A DNA stretch of 64,000 nt from JBNLBS01 sp050303415 (GCA_050303415.1 JBNLBS010000015.1:31057-95056), one strand, 5' to 3'; positions 8,384-17,823 are shown, counted from the first letter of the stretch. The notes: generated by a model from the letters alone, not told the origin. Translations and numbers: made by a program.

Positions 8384-10159
8384 TTAATTAATAACCGGCA
8401 AATCAACCCAAAACTCGGTGCCTTTGTCCAGTTCACTTTTAACACCCAATTTTCCATCCATCATTTCCACCAGTTGTTTGGTAATGGTTAGACCGATCCC
8501 AGTACCATCAATTCCCTTGGTTCTACTGGTGCGATAGAACGGTTGAAAAATTTTTGTCAGCTCATCATCTGACAAACCATATCCGGTGTCTGTGATTATA
8601 ATCCGCAAGCATTCCTTACTTTTCTGATTACAGGACAAATTAACACTACCCAGTTTTCGATTATATTTAATGGCATTGGATATCAAATTTAACAGAATCT
8701 GCTTTAACCGAATCAGATCAATATTAATTCTTACCGTGTCGTCAATTGTACACTGGTAATTGAATTCAATATCATTACTCTTAGCCAGGATAGAGCCTAT
8801 TTTATAACTCTCAATAACAGTTTCTTTAGGATTACATAGCGCCATATTCAGGTTCAATTTACCGGATTCAATTTTCGCCAAATCCAGAATTTCATTAATC
8901 AAATCCAGTAAATGTCCGCCTGCCTTGTGAATTTCCTTCAAGGCTTCATTCTGATCCGATTCCAATGGATTGATATCATCTGTTATTAACAACTGACTGA
9001 AACCTAATATGGCATTCAACGGCGTGCGTAATTCATGACTCATTTGGGATAAAAACTCTGATTTCGCCTGATTAGCTGCATCCGCTTTCTGTTTAGCAAT
9101 TTCCAAGACCTGTTCGGTATATTTTCGCTCGGTAATATCACGTATCACACCGACTGTTCCAATAAAAACCTCTTGATCTCCATCAACAGTTAACTGATAC
9201 ATACCTGCGCTGTTAACTTCCATATCCATAAAATCTTCAGTTAGTGATTTTATCGAACCTTGTGCACACTGTTCTGAATTTTTCAGTTTAATTTTTATTT
9301 CCAAGCCGGCCGTCAATCGTTTGCCTGATCTGCGTTCATCAAACAACTTTGGATGACCATCATGGTTTCTTTCTGTATTTCCAATTAATTTGGGCAAAAC
9401 CTTATCACGGCTTATTTTATCTATTTGATCAGGCGCAATCAGACAACTGAAATGCTTGCCTATAAGTTCTTCCGGTTCATAACCTAATTTATTGATACCC
9501 TGATTTACAAAAATGATTCGCCCTTCCTCATCAATTTTATAGATGATATCAGGTACCGTTTGCACCAATGACCTGAAACGCATTTCAGACTCTTCCAACT
9601 GCTTGCTGCGTTCTGCAAGCTTTGTGTTTAGCAGGCGCAACTGTGATTGCACTTCCATTAACTGCTTGTTTCTTCGGATGCTGGAGTCATATATTGATAA
9701 AAGGAAACTTAAAATCTGTCTTCTGTTGGAACGAATAGGATACTCATGTTTATCCAAAGTAACGGCCAAAGTATCTGTCGGTTGCTGATCAAGGGGATTA
9801 TTTAATAGAAACTCCACATTATGAAGCAATTCTTCGTCTTCAAACGGCTTGATGACGTAGGAATCGGCTAAAGACTCCAGCCCCATTAGTATGTCTTTGG
9901 TTTCTGATAATTGCGAAAGCAGAATGACCGGAATATGCTTAACTGAAAAATCATTTTTAATATTCCAGGCAACCTCATAACCATTCATATCAGGCATCCT
10001 GATATCGGAAATGATCATGTCGACTTCCTGTTGATGGGCTATTTTTAACGCATCATTGCCATTATCCGCACTCAAGACTTTATACCCGGCTTGAACCAGC
10101 AAATTGTTCAACAACATTTCCTGGGTTTTACTATCTTCGACAATTAAAATAGTTTTCAT
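8384..10159 (-). CDS. Receiver-PAS-histidine kinase hybrid protein, first gene of the chemosensory operon
   Basis: The 591-residue cytoplasmic protein has a receiver domain (about 1-120, D52 in IISDIRMPDMNG) and a short coiled coil. A PAS domain follows (about 190-350; TVPDIIYKIDEEG, then VIRDITERKYTEQ) containing an apparent insertion between the strands. The C-terminus has HisKA (H375 in MSHELRTPLNAI) and HATPase_c (NLISNAIKYN, TDTGYGLSD, GTGIGLTI). In Wsp systems this position is taken by the WspR receiver-GGDEF output; here the receiver drives a kinase instead. The natural inference is that CheA-REC phosphorylates D52, and the kinase then passes the signal to an unlinked regulator. No GGDEF or DNA-binding domain is present. 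The order REC-PAS-HK and intact catalytic residues are clear; the pathway is inferred. Confidence 0.9.
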   Translation of the reverse strand: MKTILIVEDSKTQEMLLNNLLVQAGYKVLSADNGNDALKIAHQQEVDMIISDIRMPDMNGYEVAWNIKNDFSVKHIPVILLSQLSETKDILMGLESLADSYVIKPFEDEELLHNVEFLLNNPLDQQPTDTLAVTLDKHEYPIRSNRRQILSFLLSIYDSSIRRNKQLMEVQSQLRLLNTKLAERSKQLEESEMRFRSLVQTVPDIIYKIDEEGRIIFVNQGINKLGYEPEELIGKHFSCLIAPDQIDKISRDKVLPKLIGNTERNHDGHPKLFDERRSGKRLTAGLEIKIKLKNSEQCAQGSIKSLTEDFMDMEVNSAGMYQLTVDGDQEVFIGTVGVIRDITERKYTEQVLEIAKQKADAANQAKSEFLSQMSHELRTPLNAILGFSQLLITDDINPLESDQNEALKEIHKAGGHLLDLINEILDLAKIESGKLNLNMALCNPKETVIESYKIGSILAKSNDIEFNYQCTIDDTVRINIDLIRLKQILLNLISNAIKYNRKLGSVNLSCNQKSKECLRIIITDTGYGLSDDELTKIFQPFYRTSRTKGIDGTGIGLTITKQLVEMMDGKLGVKSELDKGTEFWVDLPVIN

Positions 10160-10870
10160 TGGTTATTTATCCTTAAATGCCTCGAATATTTTTTTATTCT
10201 CATTCCCGATCAAATATATAACTCTAAATACAATTTATCAATATTCAAAGAATACCCGATACACGCTGAAGTTTAAACTGTAAACATCTGTTTATAAACA
10301 AAATGTAAAAAAAATATTCGTTATATTACCATACAAAAAAAACTATCTGGCCAATAACATCTGCGTATTAATCAGCCTTTCCTGATTAAAAGGCAATATA
10401 TAAAACATCGGAAATAATCTTAATCTATAAATACCCGTTAGACCTTCCTAAAATTCTTAAGGGATTCCACTGGAAATTGACGAGCAGTTGGCTGGAAATT
10501 TTGTTCACAGACATTAATCACACCATTTACAAAAAGTAATACGGATAGTTTTCGGAGCGTTACCAAGTCCGGTGAATATTTGTTGATTGTAAGCTGATAG
10601 AGAACAACACTTTACATAGTGCAGTGCACAATATCGGCATTGGTATTTAAAAAATACCAAGCAAAGTGTTGTTTGTGAAGTTTGAAAGCAAGGGCGCTAA
10701 AAAACCAAGGGTTGAGAGTAAAAGAATAGTTCTGGGTATTTGAAAAGATTCAGTTAATCAATTGCAAGGTTCTTTTGACTTATAAACCTAAGCGGTAAGG
10801 ATATATAGTTTGAGGATAATCCAGCCAAAGTAAAGTTGCTTATCCTTGGTAATTACTACTGATTGTAACA
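10160..10870. other. Non-coding interval upstream of the chemosensory operon
   Basis: About 710 bp, AT-rich, with no credible reading frame. It must hold the promoter of the leftward chemosensory operon, but I cannot pick a convincing -35/-10 pair. It contains the nested inverted repeat listed separately (10603-10673) and a small hairpin just past the greB stop codon (actgat/atcagt around 10859-10876, no T run). Confidence 0.6.
10603..10673. repeat. Nested inverted repeat, possible structured RNA
   Basis: The outer arms aacaacacttt (10603-10613) and aaagtgttgtt (10663-10673) are exact complements over 11 bases. Inside, ttggtattt (10640-10648) and aaataccaa (10652-10660) form a 9-bp hairpin with a three-base loop. 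The two nested exact stems suggest a folded transcript or a small palindromic element. No coding potential is visible here. Confidence 0.5.
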
Positions 10871-11362
10871 TCAGTTATCATCAAACGGCTGATATTGAAT
10901 TTTATTTACAAACCATTCTTTAAGGCCTTCCGGGGTTTGCACACGCACTTCATCATCTACAGTTTTGCCGATTAAAGCCGTTGCCATAGGAGAATTTATG
11001 CTGATGGCGCTTTTTTTGGGATCGAATTCTTCAGTGCCGACAATACGACAATGAACTATTTCGCCAGCTTCATTTTCCAATTCCACCCAGGCGCCAAAAA
11101 AAACTTTGCCTTCCTGTTCAGGCGCATAATCAACGACATGCAAGACTTCCAGCCGCTTGGTTAGAAAGCGGATGCGTCTATCGATTTGCCGCAGCCGCCG
11201 TTTACCTTCCTTATATTCCGCGTTTTCCGAACGATCGCCATGAGCCGCCGCTTCAGTAACGGATTGCGTAACTTGTTTGCGTTCGGTACTCCACAGATAA
11301 TCCAGTTCCCGCTCAAGTCGAGTGCGACCTTCTCGAGTGATTAAATTGGTTCTGGCGACCAT
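10871..11362 (-). CDS. greB: Transcription elongation factor GreB
   Basis: The 163-residue protein matches Gre factors: an N-terminal coiled coil (about 1-80) with AAAHGDRSENAEYKEGKRRLRQIDRRIRFL, containing the acidic tip that enters the RNA polymerase secondary channel, and a C-terminal FKBP-like domain (INSPMATALIGKTVDDEVRV). Gre factors stimulate RNA cleavage by backtracked polymerase. IDRRIRFLTKRLEVLHVVD favours GreB over GreA. The ATG lies just after the TAG stop of the upstream small membrane protein gene, so the two are probably cotranscribed. Confidence 0.95.
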   Translation of the reverse strand: MVARTNLITREGRTRLERELDYLWSTERKQVTQSVTEAAAHGDRSENAEYKEGKRRLRQIDRRIRFLTKRLEVLHVVDYAPEQEGKVFFGAWVELENEAGEIVHCRIVGTEEFDPKKSAISINSPMATALIGKTVDDEVRVQTPEGLKEWFVNKIQYQPFDDN

Positions 11363-11364
11363 TA

Positions 11365-11715
11365 CTAATCTTGTTCTTTATGACTAAAGTGACGAATAAA
11401 CAAGTAACCGGTTAAGGAACCCCAGAGCAACATATATATACTATGCAGAATAATCTCCAGTCTCAAACTATCGACTTCTCTGAAATAATCATACGCATCA
11501 TCAGCCAGTAATAATATCAACACCAGATAAACAGCACTTTTAAACCTGATACTATGGCCGTAAAAACAAAAAATGCCAAAAATGATAAAACCGGTAAAGT
11601 AGCGAATAGTGCTGTGAATCAGCATTTCCACATCCAAAAATTCAATTTTAAATGCTGCGTTAATAAAGTACAGCAGGATCAAACCGATCAATGTAACCAC
11701 ACCAACCCATTTCAT
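11365..11715 (-). CDS. Small integral membrane protein, function unknown
   Basis: A 116-residue protein with about four hydrophobic helices (roughly 3-20, 36-55, 60-75 and 88-108) and a short polar tail, HFSHKEQD. The loop DDAYDYFREVDSLRLE is the most polar internal part. Organisation resembles phosphate-starvation-inducible PsiE-like or other four-helix membrane proteins, but I cannot assign a family. It directly precedes greB with 2 bp between stop and start. Confidence 0.7.
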   Translation of the reverse strand: MKWVGVVTLIGLILLYFINAAFKIEFLDVEMLIHSTIRYFTGFIIFGIFCFYGHSIRFKSAVYLVLILLLADDAYDYFREVDSLRLEIILHSIYMLLWGSLTGYLFIRHFSHKEQD

Positions 11716-11799
11716 GATTCACCTATTTATTAAGTCAATATAACCGTTGTTAAATCTAAATTAACGAACTAATTGTAGTCGATAATCAGTACAAAATAA

Positions 11800-14550
11800 T
11801 TACTGTATTAATTTAAGCCCGGGAGGCAACGCTTCACCAAAAACCTGCTTCTCTTCTTTTTCATCCAGCTCTTTATACACTTCAACCATTTCCGGCCAGG
11901 AAGCAGGCGCTTTGCTTTGTTTTAACTTATCCAACACTTGCTGGCGTATGGTATCTTCAATATCACGAGCCCTGTCATCACTCATTCGGCTAATCAAAGT
12001 CGCGGCAAACGCCGCTTCCGGTGATTTTTTCCAATCCACTGTCAGCATCTGCTGCAGCCATTTACCGACAATCTCCGGGGCTACGACATTATGGCTGCTG
12101 CCGTGAAAAGGTATTCGGGCACCGATACGCCCAACCGCCCACCAGGTTTGCCTGGATTCACTGGCTTTTTGCAGGCGTTTTAATAACCATTCGCCCAATT
12201 GGATTTTCTTTTCCACCGGCAATCGCTCCAATACGGCTGCCAGACGCACCATATCATCATAACTACGGGTTTTTAATTGTTTGGCAACGCCTGCCTGCCG
12301 CGCTGCTGCCGGGTTTATATATTTAGCAATATCATCAAACAGTCGTTCCTGCGCCTCAATGCCCAACCCTCCGGCAATACGTCGCCATAAGGTCCACCAC
12401 TCGGTCCAGTTTTGCGTCTCAGTTACAAACTGAATCGACTGCGCATAGGTTTTCCAAAGCTGCTCCACACGCCAGTCATCCAACGGATAACCAAAGCCGG
12501 GGCGTAAACAATAACCGGTTAAACTCAACCAGACCCGTTCATGATTGATTGAGCGTCGACGGTATTTACTGCCCTCCAAAAAGGCGCCAAATAAGGCACG
12601 CAACAAGGGGGTTTGCCATTGATTTCTAGCACCCAGCAGCTTTTCCAGATCGGCTCGCAGGCTTTTTACGGCTTTGGGATCGACCTGTTTGGATTTGCTG
12701 CCAAAAATAGCCTGAATTTTCCGGACTGCCGGATCAAACTGATCGGGTAATTCATCATCAAAAGTCTGGGACTGGCCGGCTTTCTTGCGAATTTGGAATT
12801 CCACATCCCAACGTTGTTGACTGTCGTCTACCGAAACACATTGAATCTGCAAAGTCCCTACTTCGGTCTGGGTGACTGCCAATTGCACGGTAACCTCATC
12901 AGCATTATCGGCACTGTGCTCCAAAGCAACCGCCAACGGTGGCAGAGCGTGGAAACGATCATCATCGATTTCGGTTATCTCGCCGGGTTTATAGTCTTGA
13001 TCACCCGTGGTAGAAACAAGATTAAAGCGGACCGGCTGACCCAGCTTTAAACTGAATTGTTGATCCTTTAACAGTACCTCATCACCTTCTTCACTGCCTC
13101 TGGGTAAAATACAGACGCCCTGTGGATGTTGCTGATCAGTGTCAACCAGTAAAAAATAGCTTCGTGCTGCACCACCCCCAATTTTAGCTTTAGCTTCCTG
13201 TCGGACAATACCATAACTGACTGCACCTAATGCCACCGATAACTCGGGGTGCCTGTTTTCCAATAAGGCGGGTTTCCTCCCCCCCCAATGGCTAATCAAT
13301 TCAATTGTGCGCTGGGTAATCGCCTGACTGCGAAAAACCCCACCATTCAGCAATAAGGCATCGGGCACATAGCTTTGTCCCCCCAGTGCTTGTAGCGCAA
13401 CGTGTTGGTGACGTTGCAGGAATTCGGCAATATGTTTACTTACTGCCGGTTCTGACGCATACGGCAGACCAAATTCAACCATACCGCTACGTTTTTTATT
13501 CGGCAGATCATCCAATGCAGAGATGGGAAAGAAACCATCCAGGGCCAATGCTCTGACTTCCTTTTTAGTGAACGTCACAGAGCGGGAACCGCCAATTAAC
13601 TTACTCCCACCACCCAATAAAGTCACATTCATTTGCTCGGGTGCATCGTCCGCCAGTAAGTGTTCTTTAGCAACCCGACACTGCTCTAGTAATTGTGAAA
13701 GCTCGGCCGGTGACAGACGTTTTTTATCGCCGGTTAATAAACGGCTTTCAGCCAGATGGGCCAAAGCCAGGTCTACGTTATCCCCGCCCAACATCAAGTG
13801 CTCACCGACACCGATACGCGTCAGTTTAGGTTCATCTTTTCCGGGTTCGACCTTAATTAAGGTTAAATCGGTAGTACCGCCCCCTACATCGCACACCAAA
13901 AGTAAATGCACATTCGCTAATGCTTTACCAACCTGACCGCTGTGTCTGCGCAGCCAGTCGTAACACACAGCCTGAGGTTCTTCCAGGAGTCGAACATGAT
14001 GTAAACCGGCCCGTCTGGCCGCTTCCAATGTTAGCGACCGTGCGCCTTCATCAAACGAGGCCGGTACGGTAATAACCACCGATTGCTGTTCTAAAGGAGC
14101 ATCGGGATGTTGATGCCCCCAGACAGTACGAATATGGTTTAAATAACTGGCACTGGCATCCAAAGGTGATACTTTTTTCACCTCATTATCAGTACCCCAG
14201 GGCAAAATATCGGCACTATGATCAACCGATGGGTGTGATAGCCAGCTTTTGGCGCTGGTAACAAACCGGCCTTTGCTTTTTGCGCCCAATACCCTTGCAG
14301 CCTCACCAATGACAGCCCCACTTTCATCAGGGATAAATTTAATATCGGCAGCCGACAACTCGCCTTCTACCGGATGATAGCGTACCGAGGGCAATAACAA
14401 CCTTGCCGCCACTTCACCAGGGGCCACCAGTTGTTCTATATTAAATATCTGTATTTGTTGATCTGTCTGGTCAGCTTTAATATAGGCAACAACAGTATGC
14501 GTTGTACCTAAATCAATACCGACCAAATATTGGGCATTCAGCTTGTTCAC
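11800..14550 (-). CDS. Hsp70-family protein with long C-terminal extension
   Basis: The 916-residue protein begins with the Hsp70/actin-type phosphate-1 motif (VGIDLGTTHTVVAY, residues about 10-23). It continues with VVITVPASFDEGAR, LLEEPQAVCYDW, VCDVGGGTTDLTLI and LLNGGVFRSQAI, so the ATPase domain (about 1-430) looks functional. The substrate-binding half is atypical and is followed by a long helical region (about 600-916) found in the divergent Hsp70 subfamily that occurs next to a second Hsp70. It is not DnaK, since no canonical lid or EEVD-like tail is seen. It lies downstream of the other Hsp70 gene in one leftward unit, so the two may work as a pair. The substrate is unknown. Confidence 0.88.
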   Translation of the reverse strand: MNKLNAQYLVGIDLGTTHTVVAYIKADQTDQQIQIFNIEQLVAPGEVAARLLLPSVRYHPVEGELSAADIKFIPDESGAVIGEAARVLGAKSKGRFVTSAKSWLSHPSVDHSADILPWGTDNEVKKVSPLDASASYLNHIRTVWGHQHPDAPLEQQSVVITVPASFDEGARSLTLEAARRAGLHHVRLLEEPQAVCYDWLRRHSGQVGKALANVHLLLVCDVGGGTTDLTLIKVEPGKDEPKLTRIGVGEHLMLGGDNVDLALAHLAESRLLTGDKKRLSPAELSQLLEQCRVAKEHLLADDAPEQMNVTLLGGGSKLIGGSRSVTFTKKEVRALALDGFFPISALDDLPNKKRSGMVEFGLPYASEPAVSKHIAEFLQRHQHVALQALGGQSYVPDALLLNGGVFRSQAITQRTIELISHWGGRKPALLENRHPELSVALGAVSYGIVRQEAKAKIGGGAARSYFLLVDTDQQHPQGVCILPRGSEEGDEVLLKDQQFSLKLGQPVRFNLVSTTGDQDYKPGEITEIDDDRFHALPPLAVALEHSADNADEVTVQLAVTQTEVGTLQIQCVSVDDSQQRWDVEFQIRKKAGQSQTFDDELPDQFDPAVRKIQAIFGSKSKQVDPKAVKSLRADLEKLLGARNQWQTPLLRALFGAFLEGSKYRRRSINHERVWLSLTGYCLRPGFGYPLDDWRVEQLWKTYAQSIQFVTETQNWTEWWTLWRRIAGGLGIEAQERLFDDIAKYINPAAARQAGVAKQLKTRSYDDMVRLAAVLERLPVEKKIQLGEWLLKRLQKASESRQTWWAVGRIGARIPFHGSSHNVVAPEIVGKWLQQMLTVDWKKSPEAAFAATLISRMSDDRARDIEDTIRQQVLDKLKQSKAPASWPEMVEVYKELDEKEEKQVFGEALPPGLKLIQ

Positions 14551-14590
14551 GTTATTTTTGCGATTTTAGATATGAAAAAAATGCGGACAA

Positions 14591-16522
14591 TTAATCCTCG
14601 CCCGCACGCACATCAAATTCAATTTTCCAACGGGCATCATCCTGTCTGGATACCGCCAGCAACTCCAGCGTACCCAGTTCGGTGATAGTAGAGCAAAGAT
14701 ATACCGGTACCACCTCTCCGGCTGTGCGTCCCTCTTCCGGCAGGGTAATTTCAATTTCCGCCAGTTCTTCCAGCTCGTTCTCGTTCCAGAAATCCAGGCG
14801 GGTGCCGACATGATCTTCACGGCGCACATTGGAAGAAAAAAACCGGAAGCGTACCGGTTCACCTATCACCAGTCCGAACTCGTCTTCAGGTAAGCGAACC
14901 TCGGTCCCTTCTTCCATGCCGAAAGGCGCAATACATAAGGCCTGTATTTCAGGGGCCATTCCCGGAACAGCAGGCATGGAACTTTCTACACCAACGTAAT
15001 AGCTGGCTGCGGTACCGCCTTTAATACGTACCCCATGACCCTTACGAACATATCCAAAATAAGAAGCGCCTTTAGCCACGGCCAAGTCAAGATCGGCTCC
15101 GGTTAATAGTCGAGCTTTGGCTGCCTGCTCGGTCTGCAACCATGAATTCAGTACCGTCATCAGGCGTTCAGCCAAAACACCGGCCTTTAATACCCCGCCA
15201 TTAAGCAAAACCGCCGTAGGGTGTAAAAAGCTGGCATGTTCTGCCGTGTTAATTCCATTAATATCTTCAGTTGCAGATAGCTGCTTGCTTAAGAAAGCGG
15301 CAAGATGCCGGGTTATGCCCGCATCCTGGGCATAGGGTAAACCGGCTGACCGTAAACCACTTCTTGGGTTATTAACCGGACGCTCGTTAACCGCGACGTG
15401 AGGGAAAAAACCTTCAACCAAGACCTTATTGACTTCATCGCGGGTTAACTCGGTTCGCAACGAACCGCCGATCAATGATGAACCGCGATTCGGGATTACC
15501 AACGGTACGGTTTCTATATCGCTATCATTAAAGATCTTTTCTTTCGCTTCCCGACAACCATGGGTTAAAGCTTGAATTTGCCAGGGTTGCAGACGGGTGC
15601 CCTGCTGTTCCATTTTAGCTTTGACGGTATAGGCCAAAGCCAGATCCATATTGTCGCCACCCAGAAGAATATGATCACCAACAGCAACCCGGGTTAAGCT
15701 TAAATTTCCATCCTGTTCGGTCACTGCGATCAAGGATAAATCGGTAGTACCACCACCAACATCCACGACCAGCACCACATCGCCCACTTCAACATGATTA
15801 CGCCAGTCACCTTCGCTGTTTTCAATCCAGCTATACACGGCAGCTTGTGGTTCTTCCAATAATACCGCATGCTCCAGGCCGACCGATTTAGCCGCCTCAA
15901 CCGTCAACTCCCGTGCTGCCGGATCGAATGATGCCGGCACGGTAATCACCACATCCTGGTCGGACAGAGGTGCGTCCGGATGCTTGTTCTGCCAGGCCGC
16001 ACACATATGCTGTAAATAAGCCGTCGTCGCCTGCAAAGGTGACACACGTTGTACTTCCTCCGGTGCTTCGCTGGGTAATATCGGGGATTTACAGTCAACC
16101 CCGGCATGACAAAGCCAGCTTTTGGCACTGGATACCATGCGTAATGGCGTTTTGCTACCCAGATTACGTGCAATTTCACCGACCAGGTACTCCGGCTTAC
16201 CGGTCCAAGGTAGACCGGTTTCCCCCTGTGCCAGTTCTGCCTCATGCGCCTGATATAAAAATGACGGTAATTGAGGTAAGTCTTCAACACTGCCCGGCCC
16301 GGTCAATTGCGGAATGGCCATTACTTCCTGAAGAACATGCTCAGACTCTGTCAGAGATAAATCGACATAAGATAATACGCAATGCGTGGTTCCCAAATCG
16401 ATACCTACTGAAAATTTAGGTGCTTGCATTTCTTGCCCGGCACCAACAGGCTGTTGTTTTGCTGTTTCCACTGACTCTTGACTGCTAATGGGTTGATTCA
16501 CGTTTTTATATTGGACAACCAC
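14591..16522 (-). CDS. Divergent Hsp70-family protein (second of the pair)
   Basis: The 643-residue protein carries an N-terminal extension of about 38 residues rich in Gln/Ser and then the Hsp70 ATPase signature SVGIDLGTTHCVLSYVD. DVVITVPASFDPAARE, LLEEPQAAVYSW, LVVDVGGGTTDLSLI and VLLNGGVLKAG complete the nucleotide-binding domain. A short C-terminal beta domain follows, without the long extension of its neighbour. Its ATPase half is closely parallel to that of the downstream Hsp70 (both lead into a conserved WLxHxxVD segment), which points to an old duplication followed by specialisation. It sits 40 bp upstream of the larger Hsp70 and 37 bp downstream of the DUF2760 gene. Confidence 0.88.
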   Translation of the reverse strand: MVVQYKNVNQPISSQESVETAKQQPVGAGQEMQAPKFSVGIDLGTTHCVLSYVDLSLTESEHVLQEVMAIPQLTGPGSVEDLPQLPSFLYQAHEAELAQGETGLPWTGKPEYLVGEIARNLGSKTPLRMVSSAKSWLCHAGVDCKSPILPSEAPEEVQRVSPLQATTAYLQHMCAAWQNKHPDAPLSDQDVVITVPASFDPAARELTVEAAKSVGLEHAVLLEEPQAAVYSWIENSEGDWRNHVEVGDVVLVVDVGGGTTDLSLIAVTEQDGNLSLTRVAVGDHILLGGDNMDLALAYTVKAKMEQQGTRLQPWQIQALTHGCREAKEKIFNDSDIETVPLVIPNRGSSLIGGSLRTELTRDEVNKVLVEGFFPHVAVNERPVNNPRSGLRSAGLPYAQDAGITRHLAAFLSKQLSATEDINGINTAEHASFLHPTAVLLNGGVLKAGVLAERLMTVLNSWLQTEQAAKARLLTGADLDLAVAKGASYFGYVRKGHGVRIKGGTAASYYVGVESSMPAVPGMAPEIQALCIAPFGMEEGTEVRLPEDEFGLVIGEPVRFRFFSSNVRREDHVGTRLDFWNENELEELAEIEITLPEEGRTAGEVVPVYLCSTITELGTLELLAVSRQDDARWKIEFDVRAGED

Positions 16523-16559
16523 AAGGGATTGCCCCTAGCCTGTTAATTGGGGTGAATAT

Positions 16560-17192
16560 TTACAATTCAACTTCCGCCGCAGCAATAACATTGGCATTAT
16601 GGCCTTCAGTCATTTTTGGCAGGCGAACATCGGTAACCTTCCAGCCTTTATGAACCAAAGTGCCTGTAAATGGCGCCGAACCTACAATATTACCGGTTAA
16701 ACGAATTGAAGCGGCATCAAAACCTTCCTCCAGCGTCACTTGGCTACCTTCCTGTTCTTCACGTATTACTGCCAGGGTAAAATGTTCATTTAACGCCTTA
16801 ACGCAGCCTTCATGAACCACTCTGGCTGCCACACCAATATCTGCATCGCCATAAGCCGATACATCTTCTTTGATAAAATCAATAAAACGCGCCTCTTTTT
16901 GCAACAGGCTTAACAGCTGTAAGGCGGCATCAGGAGTTGCTTCTTTTAATACCACCGGTTCCGGAGCAGGAGCTTGAACAATTTTTTCGACTTCAACTAT
17001 CTTCTCAACCACTTTCGTTACCGGTTCGACTGGCTGTTGTTTTCTACGTCTGGCACTACCAATTAACATGGATAAAACGAGTACAATAACGAGCAGAAAC
17101 AGCACGGCAACAGTGCCTGCCAAACACACGTGCCACAAGTCCAGCGTAGTCGGTTGCAGCGTTAAATCTATTTTAAAATCTGTATTCATCAT
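16560..17192 (-). CDS. DUF2760 membrane-anchored protein
   Basis: The protein (about 210 residues from the chosen ATG) has one N-terminal transmembrane helix (HVCLAGTVAVLFLLVIVLVLSMLI region). A charged, valine/proline-rich linker follows (VEKIVEVEKIVQAPAPEP), then a soluble domain: LLSLLQKEARFIDFIKEDVSAYGDADIGVAARVVHEGCVKALNEHF, ending with GTLVHKGWKVTDVRLPK. That domain matches what I know of DUF2760. DUF2760 genes commonly precede this Hsp70 pair, so the protein may recruit the chaperones to the membrane (inference). Start: an upstream in-frame TTG at 17237 would overlap the preceding gene by 38 bp; two adjacent ATGs at 17192 and 17189 are more natural. Confidence 0.82.
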   Translation of the reverse strand: MMNTDFKIDLTLQPTTLDLWHVCLAGTVAVLFLLVIVLVLSMLIGSARRRKQQPVEPVTKVVEKIVEVEKIVQAPAPEPVVLKEATPDAALQLLSLLQKEARFIDFIKEDVSAYGDADIGVAARVVHEGCVKALNEHFTLAVIREEQEGSQVTLEEGFDAASIRLTGNIVGSAPFTGTLVHKGWKVTDVRLPKMTEGHNANVIAAAEVEL

Positions 17193-17199
17193 CGTTAAA

Positions 17200-17583
17200 T
17201 TATTTATATTGTCCGGCTTTCCTGGCGGCTTCTTCAAACATTACAGCCTTTAAAACATTACGCGTAGTTTGCAGGCGCATTTGTTTTAAATGCCTGTCGG
17301 CAATCACTTCAGGAACTTTTTCATTAATATAAACTTCGCGCATACGGCTTAAGGTCTGCTCACATTGTTTAACAATTGCCTCTGTCGCCTGACGCGTTTC
17401 CAGTTTGCGATACTGGTCTTTTTTCATTTCTTCAACCACGCATTTTTTATACTCATATTTGCTTTGTTGAATCTTTTTGATCGTACTTTCCGACAAAGTG
17501 GTGTTATGCCAAGTATTTTTAGCATCATCCGCCAATGCATTTAAGGGTAGCAACATGGCCGCCAAAACAAGAATCTGTTTCAT
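17200..17583 (-). CDS. Small exported protein, function unknown
   Basis: The 127-residue product starts with a clear signal peptide (MKQILVLAAMLLPLNALADD, cleavage likely after ALA). The rest is charged and helical with two cysteines (KKCVVEEMKK and VKQCEQTL) that could pair. A strong ribosome site, AGGAGGT, lies just before the ATG. It is the first gene of the leftward unit with DUF2760 and the two Hsp70 genes, whose starts follow closely. I do not recognise a family. As a periplasmic protein it may be the envelope-side partner of the membrane-anchored DUF2760 protein. Confidence 0.72.
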   Translation of the reverse strand: MKQILVLAAMLLPLNALADDAKNTWHNTTLSESTIKKIQQSKYEYKKCVVEEMKKDQYRKLETRQATEAIVKQCEQTLSRMREVYINEKVPEVIADRHLKQMRLQTTRNVLKAVMFEEAARKAGQYK

Positions 17584-17802
17584 AATACCTCCTAGATATA
17601 AAATAGAACAGTAACTGGTTAATTCTACGCGAACTGGTCAAAAATGGACACTAAAGCTTGCTAACTTCTAGCTCTATAGAATAAAGACACTAACACCCAC
17701 CTTTATTCTCCAGGCAAAAGTGTGTCATTTCACCTATTCTGATTAGGGCTTATCACACAATTTAAAATATCCTTATTTTATAATCAATTAGCTAACATAT
17801 TA
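17584..17802. other. Divergent intergenic region between the exported-protein gene and the TonB receptor gene
   Basis: It holds promoters for both directions. A hairpin of agaataaag (17678-17686) and ctttattct (17701-17709) is present. A TATAAT hexamer at 17779-17784 is a candidate rightward -10, just ahead of the Fur box; its -35 is poor. Confidence 0.5.
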
Positions 17803-17823
17803 AAATGATAATGATTATCATTT
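17803..17823. promoter_or_regulatory. Fur box upstream of the TonB-dependent receptor
   Basis: A perfect 10-1-10 palindrome centred on g17813, with core TGATAAT-g-ATTATCA (17806-17820), matches the Fur consensus. It lies about 80 bp before the receptor start and just downstream of a TATAAT at 17779-17784, a position suited to iron-dependent repression. Confidence 0.9.

Noticed and set aside
14566..14862. Open frame of 98 codons overlapping the end of the smaller Hsp70 gene
   Set aside because: It lies in another frame of the Hsp70 gene, whose conserved protein sequence explains the bases.
15946..16419. Open frames on both strands inside the smaller Hsp70 gene
   Set aside because: They overlap conserved Hsp70 coding sequence and translate into low-information Arg/Cys/His-rich peptides.
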